Origin: an uncultured Saprospiraceae bacterium
GTDB lineage: Bacteria; Bacteroidota; Bacteroidia; Chitinophagales; Saprospiraceae
Length of the DNA: 64,000 nucleotides
Assembly (NCBI GenBank): GCA_937981555.1
Contig: CALJOK010000088.1
Coordinates: forward strand, 1 to 64,000
Reading direction: 5' to 3'
Shown: piece by piece, positions 8,042 to 15,571 of the stretch
Layout of the letters: every line of letters starts with the position of its first letter
Numbering within the stretch: position 1 is the stretch's first letter
Made by a program: the position numbers and the translations under genes
Notes under the pieces: generated by a model
Seen by the model: the letters and a program-made list of their open reading frames with translations, nothing else
Told to the model about the DNA's origin: nothing
The model's database searches: none

Positions 8042-9565
8042 ATGTTAAGACAAAATTTAAGTCAGCGTTTACTCCAAAAGCTATCTCCGCAACAAATTCA
8101 GTTAATGAAATTGTTGCAGATTCCGACGGCAACTTTGGAGCAAAGAATTAAAGAAGAGTTAGAAGCGAATCCAGTCCTTGAAGAAGGCGAGGACAGAGAT
8201 GAGCAATTAGAAATGGCCAAGAAGAATGAAGAAGATGAAAAGGATGTGAAAGAGGGCGATGAAGAAATTGAAAGAGATGACGAATTTGAGTTAGATGATT
8301 ATCTAACGGAATACTTTGAAGATGACCCTTCCAGTTACAAGTTGAAAGCAAATAATTTTTCTGCAGATGAAGAAGACAAAACTATTCCGATTCCTGTAGA
8401 AGATACTTTTCACGAATACTTAGAACAACAATTAGGAATGTTAGAGTGGAAAGATGATCGAGAGTTTTTAATCGCAAAACAAATTATTGGAAGTATTGAT
8501 GATGATGGATATTTACGAAGAGAGCCAGAAGCGATTATTGATGATTTAATTTTTTCTCAAAATATCAATACAAATGAGGAGGAGATCGTTTGTATTCTGA
8601 GAAAAATACAAAAATTTGATCCTCCAGGGATTGGATCAAGAGACTTGCAAGAATGTTTATTGTTGCAATTGCAACATAGAGAAAAAACAGAAACGAGCTT
8701 GACCCACGAGGAAAAAGCTCCTTTACGGTTAGCGACTCGGATCATAGAAGATTATTTCAACGAATTTTCGAAAAAGCATTATCAAAAACTACAAAGATTT
8801 TTGACGATTTCTGAAAAACAGTTGAAGTATGCGGTGGATGAAGTTTTGAGATTAAATCCAAAACCTGCTAGCGGATACCGAACAAATAGTTCAAGAGGGG
8901 TACATTATATAGTACCTGATTTTATTATTGTAAACCGAGAAGGAGAATTGGATTTGACATTGAATTCAAGAAATGCTCCTGATTTGCGAATCAATGAACA
9001 TTACAAGGATATGTTAGTTTCCTACAAAGATAACCGGGCTGGAAAAAAACGAGCTGACAAAAAACAGAAAGAGGCGGTGATGTTTATCAAGCAAAAAATT
9101 GATTCGGCAAAATGGTTTATTGATGCGATTCGTCAACGTCAACAAACAATGTATAAAACGATGTATTCGATCATGCAATATCAATATGATTTCTTTTTGA
9201 CAGGAGATCAAAAAAGATTGCGCCCTATGATTTTGAAGGATATTGCAGATATTACAGGTTTGGATATTTCGACAGTTTCGAGAGTTGCGAATAGTAAATT
9301 TGTGCAAACTGAATTTGGAACCAAACGATTGAAAGATTTCTTTTCGGAATCACTTCAAACGAGTAGCGGTGAAGAAGTTTCGACTTTGGAAGTTAAAAAG
9401 ATTTTGACTGACATTATCGAAGAAGAGCACAAGCGTAAACCTTATTCTGATGAGAAATTGAAAAATTTGCTTCAAGAAAAAGGATACAATATTGCTCGAA
9501 GAACGGTAGCAAAATATCGAGAGCAATTAAATATTCCAGTTGCACGTCTAAGAAAAGAACTATAA
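8042..9565 (+). CDS. rpoN: RNA polymerase sigma-54 factor
   Basis: RpoN directs RNA polymerase to -24/-12 promoters and needs AAA+ activators to open them. The N-terminal activator-interaction region is present (QRLLQKLSPQQIQLMKLLQI, then ELEANPVLEE). An acidic linker follows (about residues 50-90), then the core-binding domain, a helix-turn-helix (DIADITGLDISTVSRVANSKFV) and the C-terminal RpoN box (ARRTVAKYREQL, about 485-496) that reads the -24 element. At 507 residues it is full length. No activator gene is in the window. A clear hairpin terminator follows within 30 bases, so it is probably monocistronic. Confidence 0.97.
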   Translation: MLRQNLSQRLLQKLSPQQIQLMKLLQIPTATLEQRIKEELEANPVLEEGEDRDEQLEMAKKNEEDEKDVKEGDEEIERDDEFELDDYLTEYFEDDPSSYKLKANNFSADEEDKTIPIPVEDTFHEYLEQQLGMLEWKDDREFLIAKQIIGSIDDDGYLRREPEAIIDDLIFSQNINTNEEEIVCILRKIQKFDPPGIGSRDLQECLLLQLQHREKTETSLTHEEKAPLRLATRIIEDYFNEFSKKHYQKLQRFLTISEKQLKYAVDEVLRLNPKPASGYRTNSSRGVHYIVPDFIIVNREGELDLTLNSRNAPDLRINEHYKDMLVSYKDNRAGKKRADKKQKEAVMFIKQKIDSAKWFIDAIRQRQQTMYKTMYSIMQYQYDFFLTGDQKRLRPMILKDIADITGLDISTVSRVANSKFVQTEFGTKRLKDFFSESLQTSSGEEVSTLEVKKILTDIIEEEHKRKPYSDEKLKNLLQEKGYNIARRTVAKYREQLNIPVARLRKEL

Positions 9566-9587
9566 AAGTTTTTACTTTTTTAAAATA

Positions 9588-9627
9588 TAAAACGGGTAAT
9601 CTTTGAAAGAAGGTTGCCCGTTTTTCA
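9588..9627 (+). terminator. Rho-independent terminator of rpoN
   Basis: AACGGGTAA pairs with GGTTGCCCGTT (one G-T pair) around a short loop, followed by TTTTTC, starting about 25 bases after the rpoN stop. Confidence 0.7.
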
Positions 9628-9633
9628 TTAACC

Positions 9634-9731
9634 CGTGGTGGTCTGCTTTAGCTGACCTGAAAAAAAGAGCAAAGCAATTTTTTTTACATCAGGGAATAAT
9701 TTCTTTTGGTCAGCTAAAGCAGACCACCACG
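9634..9731. repeat. Perfect 24-bp inverted repeat (palindromic element, MITE-like)
   Basis: Arms 9634-9657 and 9708-9731 are exact reverse complements (24 of 24), core GGTCTGCTTTAGCTGACC, with a 50-nt A/T-rich loop. It follows the rpoN terminator, so it is not needed to end that transcript. It looks like a small mobile or REP-type element. Confidence 0.75.
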
Positions 9732-9746
9732 TATTTGTATGTTAGA

Positions 9747-9783
9747 AAATAAGTGTTTTCGCTCTTAGCGAAAACACTTATTT
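9747..9783. repeat. 17-bp perfect hairpin
   Basis: Arms 9747-9763 and 9767-9783 (core AAGTGTTTTCGCT) pair perfectly around the 3-nt loop CTT. It is part of the hairpin cluster between rpoN and the BlaI-type gene. Confidence 0.75.
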
Positions 9784-9807
9784 CTTTATGAGCAAATGTT
9801 AAAGTAT

Positions 9808-9890
9808 AATTTATCTACGATTTTTTTCGTAGATAAATTTGGTTTTACGAATAACTTCGTAGATATTTGTTTCTACGAAGTTATTCGTAA
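9808..9890. repeat. Two adjacent hairpins sharing the core CGTAGATA
   Basis: The first pairs 9808-9820 with 9827-9839 (13 bp, loop of 6). The second pairs 9845-9863 with 9872-9890 (19 bp, loop of 8, core ACGAATAACTTCGTAGA). Both are perfect, and both contain TTCGTAGATA, so they look related. Confidence 0.75.
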
Positions 9891-9910
9891 CTTTATTGAG
9901 CAAGTAAACG

Positions 9911-9977
9911 TGCGCTCTTGAGCAGGCGCATTTTTTACAATTGTCAGAGACACTTCCGAGGCGACGGCTTCGGAAGT
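9911..9977. repeat. Two further hairpins before the BlaI-type gene
   Basis: TGCGC at 9911-9915 pairs with GCGCA at 9926-9930, followed by six T residues, like a weak terminator. ACTTCCGA at 9952-9959 pairs with TCGGAAGT at 9970-9977 around a GC-rich loop. The second ends 41 bases before the blaI start and could act as an operator or leader structure. Confidence 0.55.
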
Positions 9978-10018
9978 CATTTGACCAAATACTCAAATAA
10001 TATTTTAAAAACATTTTT

Positions 10019-10417
10019 ATGTCAAAAATAAACATCAAACCTACTGAGGCGGAATTAGAAATTTTACAAATTCTCTGGGAGAAGGGCGAAGCAACTGTTC
10101 GTAATGTGAATGAGTCATTAAATGCAAAACGAGATTCTAAATTAAAGGAAATCGGCTACACCACGACTTTAAAATTAATGCAACTGATGCATGAGAAAGG
10201 TTTGGCTACCCGAAATGAAGAAAGTAGAACGCATATTTACTCTGCTAAAATAAAAGAAGGTGTTATGCAAAAAGCACTTTTAGAAAAATTTGTCGATAAA
10301 ACGTTTCGAGGTTCTGCAATGAAAATGGTGATGCAAGCTCTGGGAAATCACGAAACTTCAAAAGAAGAATTAGACGAAATCAAAGCGTTGATTTCTAAAA
10401 TAGAAAATAAAAAATAA
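10019..10417 (+). CDS. BlaI/MecI/CopY-family transcriptional repressor
   Basis: A 132-residue winged-helix repressor. The N-terminus follows the family closely (PTEAELEILQILWEKGEATVRNV), with the recognition helix in GYTTTLKLMQLMHEKGLATR and the wing ESRTHIYSA. The C-terminal half gives the dimerisation helices, ending SKEELDEIKALISKIENKK. In this family the repressor is inactivated by cleavage triggered by a BlaR1-type protease, and that gene follows 71 bases downstream, so the two should form a sensor-repressor pair. No beta-lactamase gene is adjacent, so the regulated targets are unknown. Confidence 0.92.
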   Translation: MSKINIKPTEAELEILQILWEKGEATVRNVNESLNAKRDSKLKEIGYTTTLKLMQLMHEKGLATRNEESRTHIYSAKIKEGVMQKALLEKFVDKTFRGSAMKMVMQALGNHETSKEELDEIKALISKIENKK

Positions 10418-10488
10418 GAGGGCTGAAAAAAAGAGGAAGCAGTTTTTCGATCTGACTCTTCGCCCTTAACTTCTAAAATAGAAATAAG

Positions 10489-12909
10489 ATGATACAAAAT
10501 ATTTTTTCCGAAGAATTAATTCAAGCAATAGGGTGGACGATGATTCACTCACTTTGGCAAGGATTTGCAGTTGCGATTTTGATGGGGATAGTGATGATAG
10601 GTTTGCAAAAAAAGTCATCAAAAGTGCGACATGAATTTGCATTCTTTTCTCTGTTTTTGATTTTTATTATATCGCTTTCTACGTTTATTTATTTGTTTGA
10701 TTCAGTAGCGGAAGGAGCAGCATTGGGAACTACGATTACAGTAATAACCGAAAGTGGATTTGTTTTGGAAAATGCGACCATTGTTCAATCTTTTTTCCAA
10801 AAGTCAATCGAATATTTTAATCAACACTTACCATTGATCGTAACGCTTTGGTTGATCGGGATGGTCTTCTTTTTATTGCGATTGCTAGGAGGTTTGGCTT
10901 TTATCCAAAAACTTAAAACCCAACAACAGCAAGCACTTCCTAATGAATGGCAAATTGTTTTTGAAAAAATACAGGCTAAATTTCCAATGAAAAAAACGGT
11001 TCGAATGGTCGAATCGGCTTTGGCCAAAACGCCAATGGTCGTTGGATATTTAAAACCAGTTATTCTTTTTCCACTAGGCGCGGTGAACCAATTGACGCAG
11101 CAAGAAGTCGAAGCAGTTTTGGCTCACGAACTCGCCCACATTTATCGAAATGATTATTTGCTCAACATAATACAATCATTTATTGAAATCATTTTTTACT
11201 ATCATCCTGCAGTTTGGTGGATCTCTGCTAACATCCGAACGGAACGTGAAAACTGTTGCGATGATATTGCCGTAAAAATTTGCGGTAGCTCAATTACTTA
11301 TGTCAAAGCTTTGGTAACACTCGAAGAAATTCAACCTGCTCCAAACTTGGCGATGTCCTTTTCCTCTGGCAGTAAAAATCAATTGCTCAATCGTGTTAAA
11401 CGTATTTTAAATCAACCACAAAACAAATTTAACATTATGGAGAAGTTCACAGCAACTTGTTTTTTATTGGTAGTACTTTTTTTATTTTCATTTAGTCCGA
11501 CTAAATCTGAAGATCATCAAGCAAACGAAAATTCAACAAATATTGAAGCTTCCTCACTTGATTTAGTAGGCGCATCTGAAACAGATACTGTTCCTGCGCC
11601 GCCACCGCCGCCACCGCCGCCACCTCATCATGACAAATATCGTAAAAAAGGAAATGGCAAATTTGTCTACCAAAAAGATGGAGAGTCTGTTGAGGTCAAG
11701 TACAAAAATGATCAGATAGACAAATTAAAAATCAATGGAGAAGAAATTGAAGAGGCAAATTTTTCTGATTATGAAGAATATATCGATGAATTAGTAGATG
11801 AGGTACCTCTTCCTCCTAGACCACCTCATACACCACATACTTCTTCCAGTAGAAGTACTACGACGATTAGTGGAGACGGTACACACATTGTAACCAAATC
11901 GGAAGATGAAGATGGGAACTCTGTTTATATCATTAAATCAGATGATGATGATGCACCTATGGTTATAAGAGGAGGAAGTGTAAAAGTGGACGGAAAAACT
12001 TTTAGTGTAGGATCAGTACCGGTAGTTATTCGCGATGGAAAAACGATTTCGATTAGTGATGGAGCTGTAGTTATTGACGGACGTGCAATGTCAATAAGTC
12101 CTGACGTTATTCATTATGATTTTAATGGAAATGATTTTGCATTTGCAGAATTTCCTGAAATACCTAAGATGCCTGATTTTCCAGAATTATCTGGTGTGGC
12201 AGAATTTCCTGATATGCCTGACCTACCCGAAATAGCATTTGGAGATTTTAATGATTTCCATTTTGATTTTGATACGATTCCTTCAGGTTCCATTTATATT
12301 GATGGAGAAAGAAAAGAATGGGATGAATTGTCAGAGGAAGAAAAGAAAGAATTCAAAGAAGAGATGGCAATCTTAAAAGCAGAAATGAAAGAACAACGAG
12401 AAGAAATGCATCAAGAAATGAAAGAAATGCAGGAATTCAGAAGAGGGGAGTATAAAGTGCAGATGGAAGAGGCTCGTGAAAGAATGGAAGAAGCAAGAGT
12501 CCAAATGAAGGAAGTTCAAAAAGAACAAAGAGAGAGAATGCGGGAAATGCAACTACAACAAAGAGAACTCCAAGAAAATATGCGAGAACAACAAAGAGAA
12601 TTAAGAGAACAACAAAGAGAATTACGTGGTGCAGTTTCAGCAGAACGATCAAAATGGATTAAGGCATTTGAAGCTCAATTACGAAATGATGGGCATATCA
12701 AAAGTGATGGGAGTTATAAATTTTCTATGAAAGAAAATCGATTGAAAATTAATGGAGACAAACAATCGCAAGCTGAGTTAGAAAAATATAAAACCCTTTA
12801 TGAAAGTGAAACTGGAAAGAATTTAGGAAACGATTTTAAAATCGAAATTTCTACTGATGGGAAGAATAATAAAAGAACTTCCGTTTCTATTTCAGATGAA
12901 TCTAATTAA
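10489..12909 (+). CDS. BlaR1-like M56 metalloprotease with a long acidic, coiled-coil C-terminal extension
   Basis: The first 340 residues are an M56 membrane protease: hydrophobic helices at about 21-40, 50-70 and 115-140, the zinc motif HELAH at 213-217 (VLAHELAHIYRND), the downstream ENCCDD at about 254-259, and a final helix TCFLLVVLFLFSFSP near 324-338. The remaining 465 residues are unusual for BlaR1. There is an eight-proline run, DDDD-rich and DGK/DGR segments (about 480-550), then a long Glu/Arg/Gln coiled coil (about 610-720, for example QQRELREQQRELRG). There is no penicillin-binding sensor domain, so the signal is probably not a beta-lactam. It pairs with the upstream repressor. 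Confidence 0.85.
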   Translation: MIQNIFSEELIQAIGWTMIHSLWQGFAVAILMGIVMIGLQKKSSKVRHEFAFFSLFLIFIISLSTFIYLFDSVAEGAALGTTITVITESGFVLENATIVQSFFQKSIEYFNQHLPLIVTLWLIGMVFFLLRLLGGLAFIQKLKTQQQQALPNEWQIVFEKIQAKFPMKKTVRMVESALAKTPMVVGYLKPVILFPLGAVNQLTQQEVEAVLAHELAHIYRNDYLLNIIQSFIEIIFYYHPAVWWISANIRTERENCCDDIAVKICGSSITYVKALVTLEEIQPAPNLAMSFSSGSKNQLLNRVKRILNQPQNKFNIMEKFTATCFLLVVLFLFSFSPTKSEDHQANENSTNIEASSLDLVGASETDTVPAPPPPPPPPPHHDKYRKKGNGKFVYQKDGESVEVKYKNDQIDKLKINGEEIEEANFSDYEEYIDELVDEVPLPPRPPHTPHTSSSRSTTTISGDGTHIVTKSEDEDGNSVYIIKSDDDDAPMVIRGGSVKVDGKTFSVGSVPVVIRDGKTISISDGAVVIDGRAMSISPDVIHYDFNGNDFAFAEFPEIPKMPDFPELSGVAEFPDMPDLPEIAFGDFNDFHFDFDTIPSGSIYIDGERKEWDELSEEEKKEFKEEMAILKAEMKEQREEMHQEMKEMQEFRRGEYKVQMEEARERMEEARVQMKEVQKEQRERMREMQLQQRELQENMREQQRELREQQRELRGAVSAERSKWIKAFEAQLRNDGHIKSDGSYKFSMKENRLKINGDKQSQAELEKYKTLYESETGKNLGNDFKIEISTDGKNNKRTSVSISDESN

Positions 12910-12977
12910 TCTGTAACAAATCCTTTTTTCAATTCGTCATCTCAAAAAGAACATATAAGAATCAATAAGTATAGAAA

Positions 12978-13024
12978 TTCAATGAATGCAAAATGCCATT
13001 TTTTAGCATTTTGTATTCATTGAA
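12978..13024 (+). terminator. Hairpin, probable terminator of the blaI-blaR1 unit
   Basis: A 19-bp stem (12978-12996 with 13006-13024, one G-T pair, core GAATGCAAAATGC) encloses a T-rich loop. There is no U-tract right after it, so termination is inferred from position, about 70 bases after the stop. Confidence 0.5.
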
Positions 13025-13210
13025 AACCTTCTTGAACTTTTCTTCGTATATTTTATATCATATCAAATAAAATGTGGCTTTTTTGTAACGCTACATTATT
13101 TCTGTAGTACCCTAAGTGAACTTCAAGTGTTAAAGTTGGTACTTCAAAACCGGAACAAGCAACAATTCATTTGTCAGTATGTCTTTTGTAAAAGATAAAA
13201 GATAAAAGTA

Positions 13211-13237
13211 TTGAATGTATTTCAATTGATACTTTTG
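13211..13237 (+). promoter_or_regulatory. Promoter candidate for the two-PDZ protein
   Basis: TTG at 13211-13213 and TACTTTTG (TAnnTTTG) at 13230-13237 with a 16-bp spacer. Transcription would start about 50 bases before the ATG. Confidence 0.45.
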
Positions 13238-13293
13238 TTTTCATACATGCTTAATGCTGACACCATTTTATCACATATTAAAATCACTAAATT

Positions 13294-14484
13294 ATGAAGA
13301 CATTTCAACGGTACATGTTATTATCACTCGCCTTGTTTTTATTTTTCGGAATTACTCTCAATGCTCAAACTGAAAATTCTAACAGCAACACATTTTTAAT
13401 TATTCAAAAAAATAATGGAGAAGAAAAAGTTGTCAAAAGTTTTGATGACCTCGACAACATCTTGATTGAATTTGATGTGCAGCATGATGATAAAGAAAAA
13501 ATTGAAGAATTTATGTATGCTCGAAAGAAGCATTCAAAACCATTCTTAGGAGTTTACTCAAGTGAAAATTCAAATGGGAATGGAATCGTTTTGGACGGAA
13601 CTGTTCAAAATAGTGCAGCGAAGAAAGCTGGTTTGCAAAGAGGTGATATCATCACTTCGGTCAATGGGAATGCAATTAATTCTGTTTCAGAATTACGAAT
13701 GGAATTAAAAAATCACCAGGTAGGTGATGCAATAAACATTGCTTATACTCGAAATGATTCTCCTGCTCAAATGGAAGTTGTTTTAGGTCGTAAGCAAAGA
13801 AATAATCACCACGTTTATTCATACAATACTCAGCAAGATAGAGTAGAGCGTGATCCTTGTAAAGTTTTTCTTGGAGTTTACAGCGGAACATCTTTTAGTT
13901 CAAAAGGAGTAAAGGTGACGGGTATTATTGATGAAACTCCAGCAAGTGAAACTAACATGGAGCGAGGAGATTATATTACCGCTTTGGATGGAATTGCAGT
14001 TCATTCGCACAAAGAATTATTGCAAGAACGAAATAAACATAATCCAGGTGATCGATTTTTAATTACTTATACTCGGAATGGACAAGAGTTTGATGAAGTA
14101 GCTTACTTCAAAGATTGTCCAAAACCAACGGTAAAGGAAACACTAATAGTAGAAGAAACTATTGAAGAAACTCCACCAGATGTGGAAGTGCCTCAAATCG
14201 CTCAACCATCGGATAATACTTTAAAAGTAGAAGGTATGAGCGCCTATCCAAATCCAACTTACGGAGATTTGAAATTGAATTTCCAAGCGGAAGCTTTACC
14301 TACGAATGTTAGAATTGTAGATATTCAAGGAAGAGTATTGTTCCAAGAAACATTAAACAATTTTGATGGAAATTATAATCGAGACTTGAATGTGGGTGAT
14401 GGAACGCCTGGAGTTTTAGCGATTACAATTACACAAGGAGGAAAAGTATTTACGAAAAATATTGTTCTTTTAGCGAGAGCTTAA
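13294..14484 (+). CDS. Secreted protein with two PDZ domains and a T9SS type A sorting domain
   Basis: A Sec signal peptide (LLSLALFLFFGITLNAQ, cut after about 25) leads into two PDZ domains. PDZ1 is near residues 88-165 (KPFLGVYSS, KKAGLQRGDIITSVNG) and PDZ2 near 190-270 (KVFLGVYSG, NMERGDYITALDG). A Pro/Glu-rich linker follows, then the T9SS domain from MSAYPNPTYGD to the end (KNIVLLARA). No protease domain is attached, so it is likely a cell-surface scaffold or peptide-binding protein. It has its own promoter and terminator, so it is probably monocistronic. Confidence 0.85.
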   Translation: MKTFQRYMLLSLALFLFFGITLNAQTENSNSNTFLIIQKNNGEEKVVKSFDDLDNILIEFDVQHDDKEKIEEFMYARKKHSKPFLGVYSSENSNGNGIVLDGTVQNSAAKKAGLQRGDIITSVNGNAINSVSELRMELKNHQVGDAINIAYTRNDSPAQMEVVLGRKQRNNHHVYSYNTQQDRVERDPCKVFLGVYSGTSFSSKGVKVTGIIDETPASETNMERGDYITALDGIAVHSHKELLQERNKHNPGDRFLITYTRNGQEFDEVAYFKDCPKPTVKETLIVEETIEETPPDVEVPQIAQPSDNTLKVEGMSAYPNPTYGDLKLNFQAEALPTNVRIVDIQGRVLFQETLNNFDGNYNRDLNVGDGTPGVLAITITQGGKVFTKNIVLLARA

Positions 14485-14505
14485 AATATTACGTTTATAA
14501 AAAGT

Positions 14506-14548
14506 ATCCGTGTCACGACTCAAAGTCGTGGCACGGATTTTTTTATTT
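14506..14548 (+). terminator. Terminator of the two-PDZ gene
   Basis: A 15-bp stem (14506-14520 with 14524-14538, one G-T pair) with loop CAA, followed by a T-rich run. Its core, CCGTGTCACGACT, is shared with the terminator at 15525-15556. Confidence 0.85.
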
Positions 14549-14593
14549 TACAAGTTTTACTTTTTCCAAAAATCTCGTTAGGAATATAAAAAC

Positions 14594-15511
14594 ATGAAAA
14601 TAAATCTCGTTTCAATAAAATGTATTTCTATTGTTATAATTTTACTAATACTCAGTTGTACTTCTGATTCAGTTTCGCAAAAAGAAAAACAAACTCCAAA
14701 TCAAGAAGCTATTTTTACCAAAGAAAAAATCAAAGAAATAGTTTATCCAAAAGACCGAACTGAAATTACCAAAAGATTAGAACAAAAAATAGCAGACAAA
14801 AACCCACTAGTCATTCATGCTTTCGTTCCACTTTGCGATAATGATAATCAAGGCATCGTTCCTGTCAGTAAATCCCTCGGCGATGGCTTAAATTTGCGAA
14901 CCAATTTATACTGGGGAGCGCTCTACGGAGTGAAGACTCATTTCAAAAAACAAAAAGATTGGACTTTACTTTATTCAAAAAAAGATTTGAATAAAAACAT
15001 TTTAGAGCGAGTAGTCTTTTTCAAAAAGTATAAAAATGGAGCGCAAGTATATTTCGTAGCAGATGCTTATCGAGGGGATCGAATGGCGGCATGTTTAACG
15101 GATTATTTTGCAGCCTTGTCAAATGAAAATCAGGGTGACTTTGATTTTTTGGATAAGAAAATAGGAATTGAAGGCAAGGCAGATTTGATAGTTTTTAATG
15201 GACATAACGGATTGATGGACTCAAGTATTGAATTTCCTAACAATACACACACGTCGGCCAAAGATGCGATTGCTATTGCTTGTGTTTCGTTTGATTATTT
15301 CAAAGAATACTATCAGCAAGTCAATGCTTATCCATTGTTGAATACTAAAAACCTGTTGGCACCTGAGGCTTATGTTTTGGAAAATGTCTTTGATGCATGG
15401 GCAATGTTAGAAGATGGCGAGGCTATTCATCATGCAGCAGGAAGTGCTTATAATCAATATCAAAAATGTGGAGTAAAAGGGGCGAAAAGATTATTTCAAT
15501 CTGGCTGGTAA
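14594..15511 (+). CDS. Lipoprotein of unknown function
   Basis: The N-terminus is a lipoprotein signal (LLILSC, Cys22). The 280-residue mature part is not from a family I can name. Notable segments are HAFVPLCDNDNQGIVPV near residues 74-90, LRTNLYWGALYGVKTHF, a hydrophobic strand ending in Gly-His (DLIVFNGHNGLMD, about 199-211), and a second strand ending in Ala-Cys (AIAIACVSFDYF). The His/Cys pair after two hydrophobic strands loosely recalls clan CD cysteine proteases, but the His-Gly motif is interrupted by Asn, so I do not call it an enzyme. It lies between two related hairpin terminators and is likely transcribed alone. Confidence 0.7.
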   Translation: MKINLVSIKCISIVIILLILSCTSDSVSQKEKQTPNQEAIFTKEKIKEIVYPKDRTEITKRLEQKIADKNPLVIHAFVPLCDNDNQGIVPVSKSLGDGLNLRTNLYWGALYGVKTHFKKQKDWTLLYSKKDLNKNILERVVFFKKYKNGAQVYFVADAYRGDRMAACLTDYFAALSNENQGDFDFLDKKIGIEGKADLIVFNGHNGLMDSSIEFPNNTHTSAKDAIAIACVSFDYFKEYYQQVNAYPLLNTKNLLAPEAYVLENVFDAWAMLEDGEAIHHAAGSAYNQYQKCGVKGAKRLFQSGW

Positions 15512-15524
15512 AATAAAAAAAAAT

Positions 15525-15556
15525 ACCCGTGACACGACTTTAACTGTGGCACGGGT
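15525..15556. terminator. Bidirectional terminator between convergent genes
   Basis: ACCCGTGACAC pairs with GTGGCACGGGT (one mismatch), with A-tracts on the left and T residues on the right. It serves both the lipoprotein gene and the VWA gene that converge here. Confidence 0.65.
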
Positions 15557-15571
15557 TTCTAATTCACACGA

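Larger units (their letters stand above)
12910..13293. other. Intergenic region with a hairpin and a promoter
   Basis: 384 bases without a gene. It contains the hairpin 12978-13024 near the blaR1 end and the promoter candidate at 13211-13237 for the PDZ protein. Nothing else was recognised. Confidence 0.5.

Noticed and set aside
9811-10038. Minus-strand 75-codon frame
   Set aside because: It is made of the hairpin array and overlaps the start of the BlaI-type gene; its sequence simply reads the palindromes.
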